A stretch of DNA of 64,000 nucleotides from Favolaschia claudopus (taxonomy: Eukaryota > Basidiomycota > Agaricomycetes > Agaricales > Mycenaceae): positions 124,001 through 188,000 of the forward strand of contig JAWWNJ010000173.1 of assembly GCA_037176885.1 (NCBI GenBank), written 5' to 3'. Position numbers and translations under genes: made by a program. Below, piece after piece: positions 23,002 to 33,972 of the stretch. Position 1 is the first letter of the stretch. Each line of letters starts with the position of its first letter. The notes beneath the pieces were generated by a model. The model had not been told where the DNA came from, searched no databases, and was given only the letters and a program-made list of their open reading frames with translations.

Positions 23002-23676
23002 TCAAGCATTGGCGTTGGCGTTGGCGGTGGTCTTGTTGTTGTGGTGGTTGCTGGAGTTGGTGTTGATGGTGGTAGCCCTGCGCATCTCCTCGTTGGTGAA
23101 GTGCCGCCCTCTACGCCTCGCGCCCATGGAGACCTGCGAATCTGTTCGGCGGAGGTCGGCGTTCTAGTGAGCCGGCGAGTCAGCGTACTGGCGTGGTTCG
23201 GGGCAGAGAGGGGATTGGATGGCGGTGGTGAAAGGAGGTTTCGGGAAGGAGAAGCACCTTGGATAGGAATCGACGCTCGCCTTCGACTCGCCGGCGCAAC
23301 GGGGGCCGTTCGTTCTCTTGTTCATCTGCAAAGAACGACACAGCGGGTTAGTCAAACTCGCTCAATGAGAACGCCCACACAAAATTGTGTACGCACCGCG
23401 CGTCGTATTCCTCGTGCGCTTCGAGCCCGCGGCCGTCGCTCGCGATCCGCCCTTCGAGTTGGCGTTGGTATTGGCGTTGGCGTGCAGCTCCTTGCGCTCA
23501 ATCTGCCCAGCAACCTCTTTCTGCTTGAACTGGATGGACCATTTCACTTGCTCGATCTCGCTCTGCAGATGCTCGCGTTGGTGCCGGAGGTCGTTGATCT
23601 CGCCGTCGTATCTGCGGAGCTGGGAGGCGAGATAGGGGATGTGGGTGGTGATGAGGGCGGTGGCGGCGGTGGACAT
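23002..23676 (-). CDS. short coiled-coil protein with Asn-Ala repeats, unrecognised
   Basis: Exons 23676-23397, 23325-23258 and 23163-23002 give 169 residues. Residues about 15-65 form a coiled coil (LRRYDGEINDLRHQREHLQS, then EIEQVKWSIQFKQKEVAGQI). A basic, disordered region follows, with HANANTNANS, KRTRNTTR, RPPLRRRV and ARRRGRHF, and the end is TTANANANA. The basic stretches may be nuclear-localisation signals. The open frame extends upstream of the chosen ATG, but that part would cover the shared promoter, so I start at MSTAATAL. It is divergent from the gene at 23950, only 273 bp away. Function unknown. Confidence 0.75.
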
Positions 23677-23949
23677 AGTGGGTTTGTGTGATATTGGTGG
23701 GGTATGCGAGGACGCGTGGACGATTTCGGTGCGGTAGGCGGCGAATGAGCGAGCGAGGTGGCGAGAGGAGATGGAGGAAGAAGAAGAGAGAAGGCGGGCG
23801 GGAGCGAACGTGCAATATGGTGGCTGACAAGAACGGAATGGAGGGCCGGCGGATAAAGCTACAAGGATCGTAAGCCACCCTAACCCTTCTTTCTCTCTTA
23901 CCACCACCATCTCTACCAACCCACACATACCCCACCGCCGTCAACGACA
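23677..23949. promoter_or_regulatory. divergent promoter of two coiled-coil genes
   Basis: This 273-bp gap separates two starts pointing away from each other. It holds ACCCTAACCC at about 23878-23887, a telobox-like word often seen before housekeeping genes. Co-regulation of the pair is plausible. Confidence 0.45.
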
Positions 23950-24849
23950 ATGACGCTCAACCTGAAAGACAGCATTCTCAGAATCGGCAACCACATTATC
24001 GCTCCCGCTGGCGCCAAGCCCGTCCCCGCCTCGCCCGCACCGCCGCCCGCGTTCTCCACGCTCAACCCCGACGACCTCCTCGCACTCGCGTTTGAGATTC
24101 AAGCCAAGCTTCTCCAGTTGGAGCGCGTCGTCCAGGACCGCAAAGCGCAGCGCAACGACCAGCGAAACTCGGTAAAAAGCCTCAAGAAGACGCTCGCCGC
24201 GTTGAAGGACGAGGAATCCAAGGAGGACGAGAAACTCGCCAAGCTCAACAAGCAGCTCATCAAACGGTCGTCGGTCTTTGGCAGCCACCGCGACGGCAAC
24301 CGCAACCGCAACAACAGTTCATACTATCCGAGCTACCGCACCTCATCGACGTTGCTCCCAGTCTCTCGCGGCGCCAACGACGAGAATCCATTCATCTGTC
24401 CCACAACTAAAGCTGCGTCTGCCTTCAACGGGAACACTGAGCGTTACCGCGACACGTACACCTTCACCGGACCGGCTTGGAACAAGTACCCTTCTCCGAT
24501 CGCAGAGGCGACCTACGACGTCAGCTCGCCCAAAGGCAACTTCTTCGACGAAGGCGTCCTGTACACCTTATCGCCCCGTTCGTCGGCGGACGACGAAGAC
24601 GACTACACCTCCCTCGCGGCGAGTTCACCGACGGCCTCGCCGACGCCGCGCGGTGTGTTTGCGGATGTGCGTAATGTGCAGATGCAGGGCAATGATGGGA
24701 GGGGAAGGAAGCGTAAATCGACTGCAGATTTTGAGGAGGGCGGGAGTTGGGAGAAGAAGAAGATGCGTTACGGGGAGGAGGAGTATGGCTCTGCGACGGA
24801 TGGAAGCGGGCGTAGGAGGAGCCGCAGGTTCAGTTCAGCTAGACACTAG
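23950..24849 (+). CDS. coiled-coil protein, unrecognised, intronless
   Basis: A single exon of 299 residues. The N-terminus is MTLNLKDSILRIGNHIIAPA followed by a proline-rich linker. A coiled coil covers about 38-110 (LALAFEIQAKLLQLERVVQD, then LKKTLAALKDEESKEDEKLA). The rest is Ser/Thr/Arg-rich and looks disordered, with a putative basic nuclear signal GRKRKS near 255 and the end GRRRSRRFSSARH. Both this protein and its divergent neighbour start with a coiled coil followed by basic disorder, so they could be partners; that is inference. Confidence 0.78.
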   Translation: MTLNLKDSILRIGNHIIAPAGAKPVPASPAPPPAFSTLNPDDLLALAFEIQAKLLQLERVVQDRKAQRNDQRNSVKSLKKTLAALKDEESKEDEKLAKLNKQLIKRSSVFGSHRDGNRNRNNSSYYPSYRTSSTLLPVSRGANDENPFICPTTKAASAFNGNTERYRDTYTFTGPAWNKYPSPIAEATYDVSSPKGNFFDEGVLYTLSPRSSADDEDDYTSLAASSPTASPTPRGVFADVRNVQMQGNDGRGRKRKSTADFEEGGSWEKKKMRYGEEEYGSATDGSGRRRSRRFSSARH

Positions 24850-25140
24850 ATTCGTTGGGTGTACAATGAGGTACAATGCTTGATTTGTTGGTACTTTTCC
24901 GTATTACATGGATGTGGACTGGGATTTCGGAATTGGGATGATTTAGTGCGTTACTCGGCGTGCTTACAACTTCGACGAGAGAACGGAGAAAGTCAGGGAA
25001 ATTGTCTAGGCAAGCTCATTGCGTTTCGAAATAGGTTGAGGTGCATACGGCTCGAAAGACCCAGAATACACGATGAGATCGTTGAGTGATCGTTGGCAGC
25101 GTCGGAGAAGGCGGTCACGTCGTGTCATGTCACGCTCTGA

Positions 25141-25318
25141 TTTCCTGGTACCGGTAGGTATCCAGGTCTCCAAACCGAGTTAGTGATGGCAAAATGGTGT
25201 CCAGATCATGGATTACTTAACATTGTCACACGCTGCGGTGTTCCTGGTACCGGTAGGTATCCAGGTCTCCAAACCGAATTAGTGATGGCAAAATCTCGTC
25301 CAGATCATGGATTACTAA
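25141..25318. repeat. 99-bp direct repeat, two copies, each with a hairpin
   Basis: The second copy starts 99 bp after the first. Each begins with CCTGGTACC...GGTATCCAGG, an imperfect inverted repeat that can fold, and continues TCTCCAAACCGA(G/A)TTAGTG to GATCATGGATTACT. The copies differ at few positions over about 78 bp. Confidence 0.85.
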
Positions 25319-25479
25319 AGATTTTCTCACCCTTCGCGTTTCATCTCTTGGCGTGAAGAATCATGATGCGGCAACCCCACCGATTGGTTTGTTCCCTCCT
25401 TGCCTTCTCCTGCCACCGTCCCCCTAGTTTTCCAGACTTTCCCCCCGCTTCTCGCCTGAGGCTCCCTGGGTACCGTTCC

Positions 25480-27062
25480 TACATCAGGAAAAAACACACC
25501 GCATACATAGACCAACATAGCCGATGTAGCCAGCATAGTCCTGTCGTTTACCCCCAATTATATAGCTTGCTGTAGCAGCCACTCAAAAATATATATTGCG
25601 CTGTAGTTGATATAGTCGTGGTGGCAGTCCACATGGTGCTGTAGTTTCGTAGTAATATATTCAATGTAGTACAACATAGGGTACCATAGAACTCACGAGC
25701 CATTGCATATAGAGAGCGCACAGAATAGTATTCCGAATGATGTAGATAAGACAAAAGTCACTCTGCTACGGTGCGTCAACGTCAATCTGGCACCCTTGAA
25801 ACCTCGATCACAATGTCCTCCAGACATCGACGGCGAACGAAACAGTATCGGGGGTGAGCTGAGGATTGAGTTAGCGTAATGAAGTATAGATGAGTGATAT
25901 TGGTAACTTACACCAGAGGCATGCTCGCTGATACGGAAGGCAAGTCGTATCGAGTCCTGTGCGCAAACAAGACATGTGTCAACGACGGCACAAGTAGAAA
26001 GAAACAACGGACCACAGCGAAAGAATCCACACATGAATCTGCGCCTCGACACTCCCTTCACCATACCCGCATCCAACGACGAACAATAGCAACAAGTTTT
26101 GAGAGTGTAAGCTTCGCTGAAGCCGGGCTTCAACGAAGTCGGTGAAATTGTGGAGATTTTGAGGCGGGCGGACTTGAAAGAGGGGAGCTTGAACGAGAGC
26201 TTGATACTCTTGAGATTTGAGGCCGAAAGAAGAGGCTTGAAGGAAAGAGACTTGAAGGTGCTTTGAGCCCTTGAGCTTGTTGAGCTTGAAGGGAAGATCA
26301 GCCACTGAGTACGCGAAGTTGGCCCGCAGTGCAGAAGTTTGCTGGCAGGATTCACAGAACTATGGGTCGAAGGGAAAGCGCGAGAAGGGGAGGATAGAGA
26401 CGAAGATGGTGGTGGGAAGAGAAAGACGATGCCCATCAAAACCAACCATCGGCTGCGGAACACGTGTTGCGCACGGACCCTGATGCCAAGACTTCGGACT
26501 TGGTAAATTTCCGCCTGTTTCCGCCCATCCTTTTCCCGTCCTGCTTGCGTTGCTCGCAAGTCCGCACCCCGCCGTCTGCTCAATCTGCTCACTCCTGCTT
26601 GCTCCCTCAACTATACCACGACATCTCGCAACACCGCTCAATCAGTACCTATTGCCCGGTGTCCTCGATACCTAGTCAAAGACTAAATTCAATCTAATTC
26701 TTCATCGTTGCCACCGCACCGTCAATGGTGGAGTTCGGTCCATATGCTGTGCGTGGCTCTCAAGGAGGTACCTTAGCTACCTGGGAATTGGAGGACAATT
26801 AAATGTTGAGTGGTTTTCATCTTTTTTTTCGTCGGGGGTGTGTGATGCTGTAGGATCCATTGTCGGAGTAGACTTTGGTGTCGCCGATGGTGTGCTACAA
26901 ATGTATGTGGGCACAGTATATTGTCCATTATAGTAGTCCCCTGGTGCTATATTGACTACGTAGTTCAATATAGATCCCATTTGAACTACATTAACTACAG
27001 CTACTACAGCGGGCAATATATCTAAGCGGGTGACTACGGCCCTGAGAGTTTTTCCTGATGTA
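25480..27062. mobile_element. non-autonomous DNA transposon with terminal inverted repeats (element B)
   Basis: TACATCAGGAAAAA at 25480-25493 is matched by its complement at 27049-27062. The shared CATCAGGAAAA core is also the end of element A. Both end regions (25500-25690 and 26880-27030) carry many TGTAGT, CTATAT and CAATATA words in both orientations, a subterminal repeat zone. The interior (about 26100-26500) is full of CTTGA(A/G) words and, near 26370-26480, has a pyrimidine-rich block beside CACGTG that also occurs in element A near 8120-8220. A 305-codon minus frame (26610-25693) mostly reflects this simple sequence; no transposase is visible. Target-site duplication is probably TA but not certain. 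Confidence 0.65.
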
Positions 27063-29066
27063 CTTCCTCGGCTGCTCAACAATAGACCACATCAAGAGAA
27101 TGAACGTCACGGCTGACAAGTCTCATCTTCAAGGCCTGTTTCTCGTTGTGTCAAGAGAACCATATTCAAGCTCGCTGTCGGCGCCGGCATTACATGCCTT
27201 TGGAACCTCAAGTTAGAATGAATTGGCTTCAAACTCTCAATTCAAGACCTCAAGCTCGTGTCACTACTGCCAACGTTGCTCTATACTAGTCTTCAACGCC
27301 GTATCCAACGTTCATTGATTTCTCGAGCCATTTGCAAGACGATTCAAGGTCTGCTTACAAGAGGCGGCTTCCTTAAAGTGAACCCCGAATCGTCGTCTCC
27401 AATTCGGAAAGTGGCGTGTCGCAACGATTGGAGTTGAATATGTCGCGCAGGCCGCCGAGTCTTCCCATTGTGAGTCGATACTTGCAGCTAATCTTGAAGT
27501 CCTACTGACATTTGCTGCGTTAGCGTGCTCTGGGTGTGGAGTGTCGTGTGCATCTCGGCTTTCTCTGGTCAGTCTCCGATGTGAGCGTACAGGGCATGTC
27601 TTTTGTCTTGGGACGTGTTTGTGGCGGACATCGTCGACAGCTTGCGATGTAGTGGCGTGAAGTAGACTGTGTTTTGCAATATATTCATCCTTTATAATGC
27701 ATCGTGAAGCCACTTACACAGGTCTTTCGAGGAACTCTGAAGCTCTTTACGCCTGCACATTAATATACTGATGCTTTTGAGCATCACACGGTTGTACACT
27801 GGAGTCGCGGCATAATAGTGACCAGAGAAGCACGAAAAAATTCAGGTAAATTTAAAAAGAGTTGAATCGAAGCTACGACTTGTCCAATGTGCGGTACCAG
27901 GGCGCGCCGGAGGGCAATGTGAATTCGTTACGAATCCTGACGAAGGAAGGAATCGTTGTCTTTTGTTTCCAAACGACCCCCAAAGGCATCAAAGTTTACT
28001 TAAATCCGGTCAGATGTGACCGTGACTTCACACTTATCCTTACTTGATATGGTAAATGAATTCTAACGTTTCATATTTGTTTCCCTTATATGTGTTTTGT
28101 AATTTCTGTCACTCGTCACACCCCCTGCTTTTGGGTCATAAACCTCTATAACTCGCACTCTTAAGTCTCGTTATGGAATTCACGTTTAGATTTGCTATTT
28201 CTTGGGTGTTTTGTACTTATAAGGTAAATTCTTGAACAATCGTTGCCTCTTCCTGAATCTCGCTCGCCCGTCACTTTAACCTTCCTCTATATTATTCTGA
28301 GGCTATTCGCCCTCTGTGTCCTGTCTACCTCTAGGGTGTGAATTCGGCGTCCTGCTTTCTTCTCCATTGAGTGCACTTAAGTTGCTTTCCTGCACCTTCG
28401 ATGTTTCTGAGCCCATTAAGGTCGTTTGCCTGCAGCTTCAAGTTTTTCAACGTGCTGTTGGTGCTCCACTTTGTTCGTTGTTCAGGTCAGTTAAGTTCTT
28501 TCCACGTATTGTCAGTGCCTTGCCGCCTCGTGTTAGTGAGCGGAGGGTGAAATTCGAGCGCATATGCTCGCCGCATCAATTCGGATTACCGATGAATCTT
28601 AGATGTGGACGCTGCTGCGTGTTTTTTCCTTCGCATATATTTGGTCTATTCTTGGCGAGGTTTGGACAGCCGCGTTGGTGAGCCCGTGCTAGTTGTAATG
28701 CCTGTTTCTACACAGTTATCTTGATCTTATCGCTCATTATGCCCTGGACTGCAAAATTGTATCAAACTGTAACGAATCCTCTGCATGTATCCACTGGTAG
28801 GTCGCGCGGACCAATTCGACATAATAAAAGACAATCTGGCAATATCGTTCTGGGTCCTGGGACGAGCAAGGTTTGGACCATCGGCGCGGATATACGGTGC
28901 AGCGGCACCAAAGAAGTTAGCCTTTGGGTTCAGGGTCCTGTGTCTTCGTCGTCTGCATTTGATATCAGCTTCCATTGATTCAAATACATACGTCCGCTCA
29001 ATCGCCCACTAGAAATTTGGGTACTGTTGATTTGTCGAATGCTGCCCCGCCTCGCTTTGAATCCTC
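27063..29066. other. spacer between element B and the F-box island
   Basis: There is no supported gene. CTTGA/TCAAG words continue to about 27290, so element debris may extend there. From 28050 to 28700 the sequence is T-rich with short frames only. Confidence 0.45.
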
Positions 29067-30710
29067 ATGCAGTCGCAGGCGCCTGGACGCTTTCGAAAAA
29101 GTCGCGTTGTCGACACCTCGCAACCCGTGCCTCTTCGACCTCGTAAAGTCAACAACACAAACACCGGATTTCTGGCGCGTAAGTACAAAGCTGCCATGTT
29201 CAGGAAGACAGAATTTGACCCTGTTAAAGTCCCAAACGAAACAATTGCTGCTATATTCACCGAAGCTATTAAACCCGTGTCGACCCAAGAAGATATATAC
29301 GAAAATGAGCTCTTGCGAGACACGCTGATACAGATTTGCATGAAATTCGAGGCAGTCGTGAACGGACTACCCGTTCTGTGGACGTTTATCATGCTCGAAA
29401 CCGAAGACGAGATCAACAAGCGACCCTGCAAGCTGGACGCATCTGTAATTTCCGTTCACAACCACATCGCGAAATCCTTGGGACGACCGTTGCATGTCGC
29501 GTTCAACTTAGCGGTTCTTCCTGCGAGGGTGGATGATGCGTTTCGCTCGTGGAACGCATTACTTGCGACATCGGGCCGTTGGAGCTCACTGTTCGTTCGA
29601 GGTGCGGGGACTTGCGCCAAGGAAAGCATATGCGTGGAAGCGCTGTTGGGTGGAGACGTCCTGGGACGCGCGACGAGACTGGGTATCGTGGACATCGCCA
29701 AGAGACTCGACATTCCCTGCCCGAAAACCCATAAACCCGTCCGCATGTGCTCCAGCAAAGTAATGCTGTTTCGAAGTACACTTCCGACGGACATCGCCGT
29801 TTCTCCCTCTTCGACCCTTCGCTACCTATCCATTGTGTCTGATCAACGCGACCTGAATTGGTCCCATTTCTTCTCGTCGTGTCCCAATCTGTCACAACTC
29901 AGGTGGCACGGAAAAGTCGATTTCCCCTCGTCACCGAGCATAACAATGCCATCCCTTCAACGTTTGACTTTGTGGACCCTGCGACATCTGCCCCCCGTAC
30001 TCGCACCAAACTTGACAAGGCTGGAGGTACTGGACAGCCTGGTGCCTATGGATACGCCGGTTATAGTCAAGTTCGCAGGATCACCGAATCGCTTGACCAC
30101 CCTGATATTACCCACCAACCCGGTCACGAACTCGGGCCTTCTAGCCATTCTTGAAGAATGCCCACATATACAGAGACTGATAGCATCCGGCGTGGAACCA
30201 CGCACCCGAGTATACGACGCCCTGTCAAGAAAAGTTCTCTTCCAACTCCGCATGAACGAAAAACACAGAATGACAGGAATCGCTTTTCAAAGAGACAGGA
30301 GCGCCCAGCTGTACGAAGACGAAGAAGCCGCAGGCGCCCAGTTGAAGGAGCTGTGTCGCCCTCCCGAACCGAACGAGCGCCCGCGCAGCGATTGTGTCTG
30401 CTTCTTGCCGATATCTCGCGGTACCTGCGTGGTCGTCTCTGGTTTTCCTTACCCGCTGAATGTGACAGACGTGGCTCACGTGTACTCGCGAGAGCAGATA
30501 AGAGCTCAAACCGGTTTCGACGTCCCGGTACTCAAGGTGTGGGTCGCGGAGAGCATTATATTCGGCAAGGTGCCTCAGGGAGAGATGACACTGGTCATTC
30601 TACTGGACTTGAAGTGGGGAGAAGCCGACTTTCTAGCGACACTCGGTTTCGATTACGGGGGCAAGAAATACAAAGTCGTATGCAACAAGGACAGTCGACG
30701 CAAAATATAG
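29067..30710 (+). CDS. F-box-like/leucine-rich protein (F-box 1)
   Basis: This is a single-exon gene of 547 residues. After a basic N-terminus, residues about 50-110 form an F-box-like segment (KVPNETIAAIFTEAI, then LIQICMKFEAVVNGLPVLW) of the agaric type. The rest shows leucine-rich units such as SSTLRYLSIVSD, NLSQLRWHG, SLQRLTLWTLRHLPPV and LTRLEVLDSL. Such proteins usually recruit targets to an SCF ubiquitin ligase through Skp1; the target is unknown. It converges on the next F-box gene with only 89 bp between the stops. The C-terminal 150 residues, with SDCVCFLPISRGTCVVVSGF, resemble the end of that neighbour (VLFQPKAQRLVVANFPGDF), so the two are related. Confidence 0.85.
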   Translation: MQSQAPGRFRKSRVVDTSQPVPLRPRKVNNTNTGFLARKYKAAMFRKTEFDPVKVPNETIAAIFTEAIKPVSTQEDIYENELLRDTLIQICMKFEAVVNGLPVLWTFIMLETEDEINKRPCKLDASVISVHNHIAKSLGRPLHVAFNLAVLPARVDDAFRSWNALLATSGRWSSLFVRGAGTCAKESICVEALLGGDVLGRATRLGIVDIAKRLDIPCPKTHKPVRMCSSKVMLFRSTLPTDIAVSPSSTLRYLSIVSDQRDLNWSHFFSSCPNLSQLRWHGKVDFPSSPSITMPSLQRLTLWTLRHLPPVLAPNLTRLEVLDSLVPMDTPVIVKFAGSPNRLTTLILPTNPVTNSGLLAILEECPHIQRLIASGVEPRTRVYDALSRKVLFQLRMNEKHRMTGIAFQRDRSAQLYEDEEAAGAQLKELCRPPEPNERPRSDCVCFLPISRGTCVVVSGFPYPLNVTDVAHVYSREQIRAQTGFDVPVLKVWVAESIIFGKVPQGEMTLVILLDLKWGEADFLATLGFDYGGKKYKVVCNKDSRRKI

Positions 30711-30799
30711 CTCAGGCAATTGAATTTACTAGAAGGAAACGGAGAAAAGCGCATTTTTCTTCGATCTAATACTGCACATTGCTTACAAGTGTATCTCGT

Positions 30800-32449
30800 T
30801 TACGACTGTTGGCGGCCTGGTCTGTTTCTATACGCCTTGTACCCGTTGCCTTTATATTTCCACCCCTGCTCCAATATCCTATTCGCTCCGACCGTGTCCA
30901 GAGTTAGAACGATCAGGTTCATTTCGACGGTAGAGTTCAAAGTCGGTCGTTTTGCGTCGAACTCTTGGTCGTACATTCGAGTCACCTCTGAGTTCATCAA
31001 ATTCTCCGCTAATAACGCTTCTTTCTCTGCGTCCCCGAACGAGAAATCTCCGGGAAAATTCGCCACCACTAGTCTTTGCGCCTTCGGCTGAAAAAGCACG
31101 GTGTACCCGACTACATTGAATGCGAGACGGCATAGTGCCTGGTATCTCTCCTGAGCAGTTGCTCCGTGACTGTTCGTTGGTGGGCCGTGGGCGAACCTGA
31201 CTGCCTCGAGTTTGCGCGCGTCAAATCGCAGATATTGGTTTCGTCCCCGCACAGCGATCGCGCTATATAGAGAGCTTCGGGTCTCGTGTGCAGAGTCTGC
31301 CAGACTGCGCAAATTGGGGCATCTTCTGAATATGTCTTCTATGTCGCCGTTTCGGGTAGGGTTACAGAGCAGGTCTAGATGCTCCATATACGGTGCCTCC
31401 TTCCCGGTGATGGACTGGAATTGGATTGATGAGAAGGAGAGGTCGTTGTCGAACACCGCTAGCGCGGAGAGATTGGGTGCGTTAATAGGGGGTAGAAATT
31501 GAGCAGTGTATGTCGAGAACTCTTTCAGAGATGGCATTGTTGCAATTTTTTTCCATTGTACTCGACCTCCTCGCTGCCACACCAGCTCCTCCAAATTGCG
31601 GCAGCTGTTAAAGAAACTGCACCATAGGTTGTTGTCTTCCTCGGTTTGGATGCTCAGAACTTTTAGGTTGTTCGAGCTCCATGATTTGATGCGAGTCGGT
31701 AAATCTATCGCCATGCTCTCCATGGTCTTTGCCACCTGCACGGCGACTCGTTGATGCGACGAGGCACAGTGGGGATACTCGCCTTGCTTTTTTGTGGCGG
31801 CGATTTTTCGCACTTGGAATGCTCCTTCTAGCTCTTTGTTCTGTAACATTGCGTGTAAACATATCTCCTCTCCAGTGCATGTGTTGGCTCCGCAGACGAG
31901 TAGTGTTCCCCATACTCTTGGGATGTTTGTTAGAGTCGTCCAGAGTTGTCGGTTAAAAGACCCCTCGATTTTCCTGCATCTCAATCCAAACCATATGCTG
32001 AGGAGCGTGCTTTTCGCCTTCTTTATGTGCTGCCGAAAAATAGTTTCGTTGACTGGTATTGCTGACAGCAGGTACCCAGATGGGTCGGTGCGGTCGAGAT
32101 ATAACGCTCTCCAGAATATTGCCGGCCCTTTGGGCGCGAGTATTATGGATCGCACGAATCCGCATACCTGTTGAAGCCGTATTCTTTGCAGTTCATACTC
32201 GTAGATCTCCTTTCTTGTCTGCGGGTCGGGGCTCACTGCCCATTCGAAGATTAGAGTTACAAGCTCTGCAGGTACTTGCGTCTCCATTGTTAGTCTCGCC
32301 TGCAATTTTCTTTCTTTTACTTCTCTTGCTGACTTACGGGTGTCTAGATTGGACCTCGTTGCGCGTATATTTTCAGGTCGAACGATTTTTTTCTTTGGGG
32401 GTTTTTTGCGTGAGGCCATGTAAGGGTAGATTCTAATAGATTCCGACAT
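30800..32449 (-). CDS. F-box-like/leucine-rich protein (F-box 2)
   Basis: This is a single-exon gene of 549 residues on the minus strand. The N-terminus is basic (SRKKPPKKKIVRPENIRA). The F-box-like segment is at about 57-120 (QVPAELVTLIFEWAVS, then LQQVCGFVRSIILAPKGPAI and FWRALYL). Leucine-rich units follow (NLKVLSIQT, NLEELVWQRGG, SLKEFSTYTAQFLPPINAPN). Length, layout and C-terminus match F-box 1, suggesting an old tail-to-tail duplication. Its start is 107 bp from that of F-box 3, which runs the other way. Confidence 0.86.
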   Translation of the reverse strand: MSESIRIYPYMASRKKPPKKKIVRPENIRATRSNLDTRKSAREVKERKLQARLTMETQVPAELVTLIFEWAVSPDPQTRKEIYEYELQRIRLQQVCGFVRSIILAPKGPAIFWRALYLDRTDPSGYLLSAIPVNETIFRQHIKKAKSTLLSIWFGLRCRKIEGSFNRQLWTTLTNIPRVWGTLLVCGANTCTGEEICLHAMLQNKELEGAFQVRKIAATKKQGEYPHCASSHQRVAVQVAKTMESMAIDLPTRIKSWSSNNLKVLSIQTEEDNNLWCSFFNSCRNLEELVWQRGGRVQWKKIATMPSLKEFSTYTAQFLPPINAPNLSALAVFDNDLSFSSIQFQSITGKEAPYMEHLDLLCNPTRNGDIEDIFRRCPNLRSLADSAHETRSSLYSAIAVRGRNQYLRFDARKLEAVRFAHGPPTNSHGATAQERYQALCRLAFNVVGYTVLFQPKAQRLVVANFPGDFSFGDAEKEALLAENLMNSEVTRMYDQEFDAKRPTLNSTVEMNLIVLTLDTVGANRILEQGWKYKGNGYKAYRNRPGRQQS

Positions 32450-32556
32450 GAATATCTGAACTTGGCCAAAATTGATCGAGTATGTGATGCGATCAGCTGT
32501 CTTTCTTCTCTATTTATTTCGCGCTCTTTGCCAGTTTTCAGTTGCCTGTACTTGAT

Positions 32557-33972
32557 ATGGACGCTGTTGAAGATCCTAGTTCGTTTTGCGCTTTGCAGTC
32601 TTCGTTGTTCTGACCCTGACGCCCGTGTAGTACCCTTTGTCAACCGCTTGCCTCGTGAGCTCCTCGCTCGCGTTCTTCGGCCTGCCTTTTTGGGTCCGTG
32701 CTTCTTGGTTCACGACCCCTCTTACCGTCGACGCGTCGTTCTTTCTGTCTGCCATACTTGGGAACGCGCACTTCGTCGCGATCCATACTCTTGGAACTAT
32801 ATAGTCCTCGATCCCCCGCCACATCCTTGCTCGACTTGTATGACAGCCTCTCCATGTCTACCTCTTTTGGGCCTCTTTATTGAACTCGTTTGCGCGTTCG
32901 CACCCGGAACAGCTCTACGCGAGTTCGTGCAATGGGTCTTTGACGTGATTGGCCCTTCCTTGCACCGGTGCAAGGAGCCTGCGCATTCAATCTCATTATT
33001 ATCAGACAACTCTCGACATCATGAGGCGCTTCCAAAAGACGTCTATGCCTCGCTTGTCGCGTGTCTACTTCGAACTCGCGCTTCCCATGGTACCCGGCCT
33101 CCCCTGATATGCCGGACAGCATCGTACCGTTTCCGTCTGGAGCGGGTACTTCCCTTCTTTGACCCACGCGTCTTTCAATTACAGCTTACCTGTTTGGCCG
33201 TGGCACCAATTTGCTGCAAATCTCACCTCCCTGCGTTTGGCCCGCTTGACTGGCTTCGTCCTTCCGCGGCTTTTGCAGTTATACGATTTGCTCAAGGCGT
33301 GTCCCAATTTGGAGACTTTAGCTTTGCACTTCGTGGACGCCGTCAGCCCCCAGACTCACGTCCGAGTTCATGGAGTATGCCGACTCTCCTGTTACGCTTC
33401 CCCGTTTGAAGCGTATGGACCTGTCGTTGGAATGGCCTCGTTCGGTCTCTGTAATTGCCCCACTCCATTTGCCATCTCTCCGGTGTCTACGTCTGTTCGC
33501 AGCGGATGATCGAGTACTGGAGGCCTTCCTTCTTCGTTGTCGGTCTATCTTGGCACCCGTCCACACCCTTGTATTTGCCGCCAACATATCCTCGTTCCAG
33601 TCTCTTGCGGCTTTGCTGTCTGCGATGCCTTCTTTGGTACGGATAGACGGTCGATTAGCGGGACCCAGCTTTGTCAGCCAGTTGCACTGCGTTGCTCTCC
33701 ATTCGTCTGCATTGTCGCCGACTCTGCTTGCGGTTGTGCTCAATCAAGTTCCTATCGCTTTGGTGAAGGACATTTTGTTGCTTCGCAATCGGACAAACTT
33801 TGCGAGCGACTTTCATTTGATTGTTTTGGACCCTGCTTGCTTCGGTGCTCTTGCGGCAATGACCAACACGCGAGGAGTTGTTACCACTGTCATGCATCTC
33901 GACTTCGTCGACTGGCTCGAATATCCCATGTTCCCGTCTATTTCAGTTGGACGTCGTCCTCTTTTGTTTTAG
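32557..33972 (+). CDS. F-box/leucine-rich protein with introns (F-box 3)
   Basis: ATG at 32557 opens MDAVEDP; a 54-nt intron then leads in phase into IPFVNRLPRELLARVL, the F-box, which continues VLSVCHTWERALRRDPYSWN. A 39-nt intron near 33149 (donor GTACTT, acceptor TTACAG) restores the frame at RLPVWPWHQFAANLTSLRLA. A third frame change near 33337 fits a 34-nt intron that joins LALHF to FMEYADSPVTLPRLKRMDL; such a short intron is unusual, so a 1-nt frameshift is the alternative. Leucine-rich units run to the end (HLPSLRCLRLF, PVHTLVFAANI). The likely role is an SCF target-recognition subunit. It is divergent from F-box 2. Confidence 0.72.

Noticed and set aside
25693..26610. 305-codon minus-strand frame that could pass for a Ser/Lys-rich protein
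   Set aside because: It lies wholly inside element B and its repeats mirror CTTGA(A/G) simple sequence that also occurs in element A without a matching frame.
27312..27713. 133-codon minus-strand frame
   Set aside because: No conserved motif or splice signals, in a region with element debris.
28316..28681. 121-codon plus-strand frame
   Set aside because: Hydrophobic and cysteine-rich by T-rich composition only; no start context, motif or homologous neighbour.
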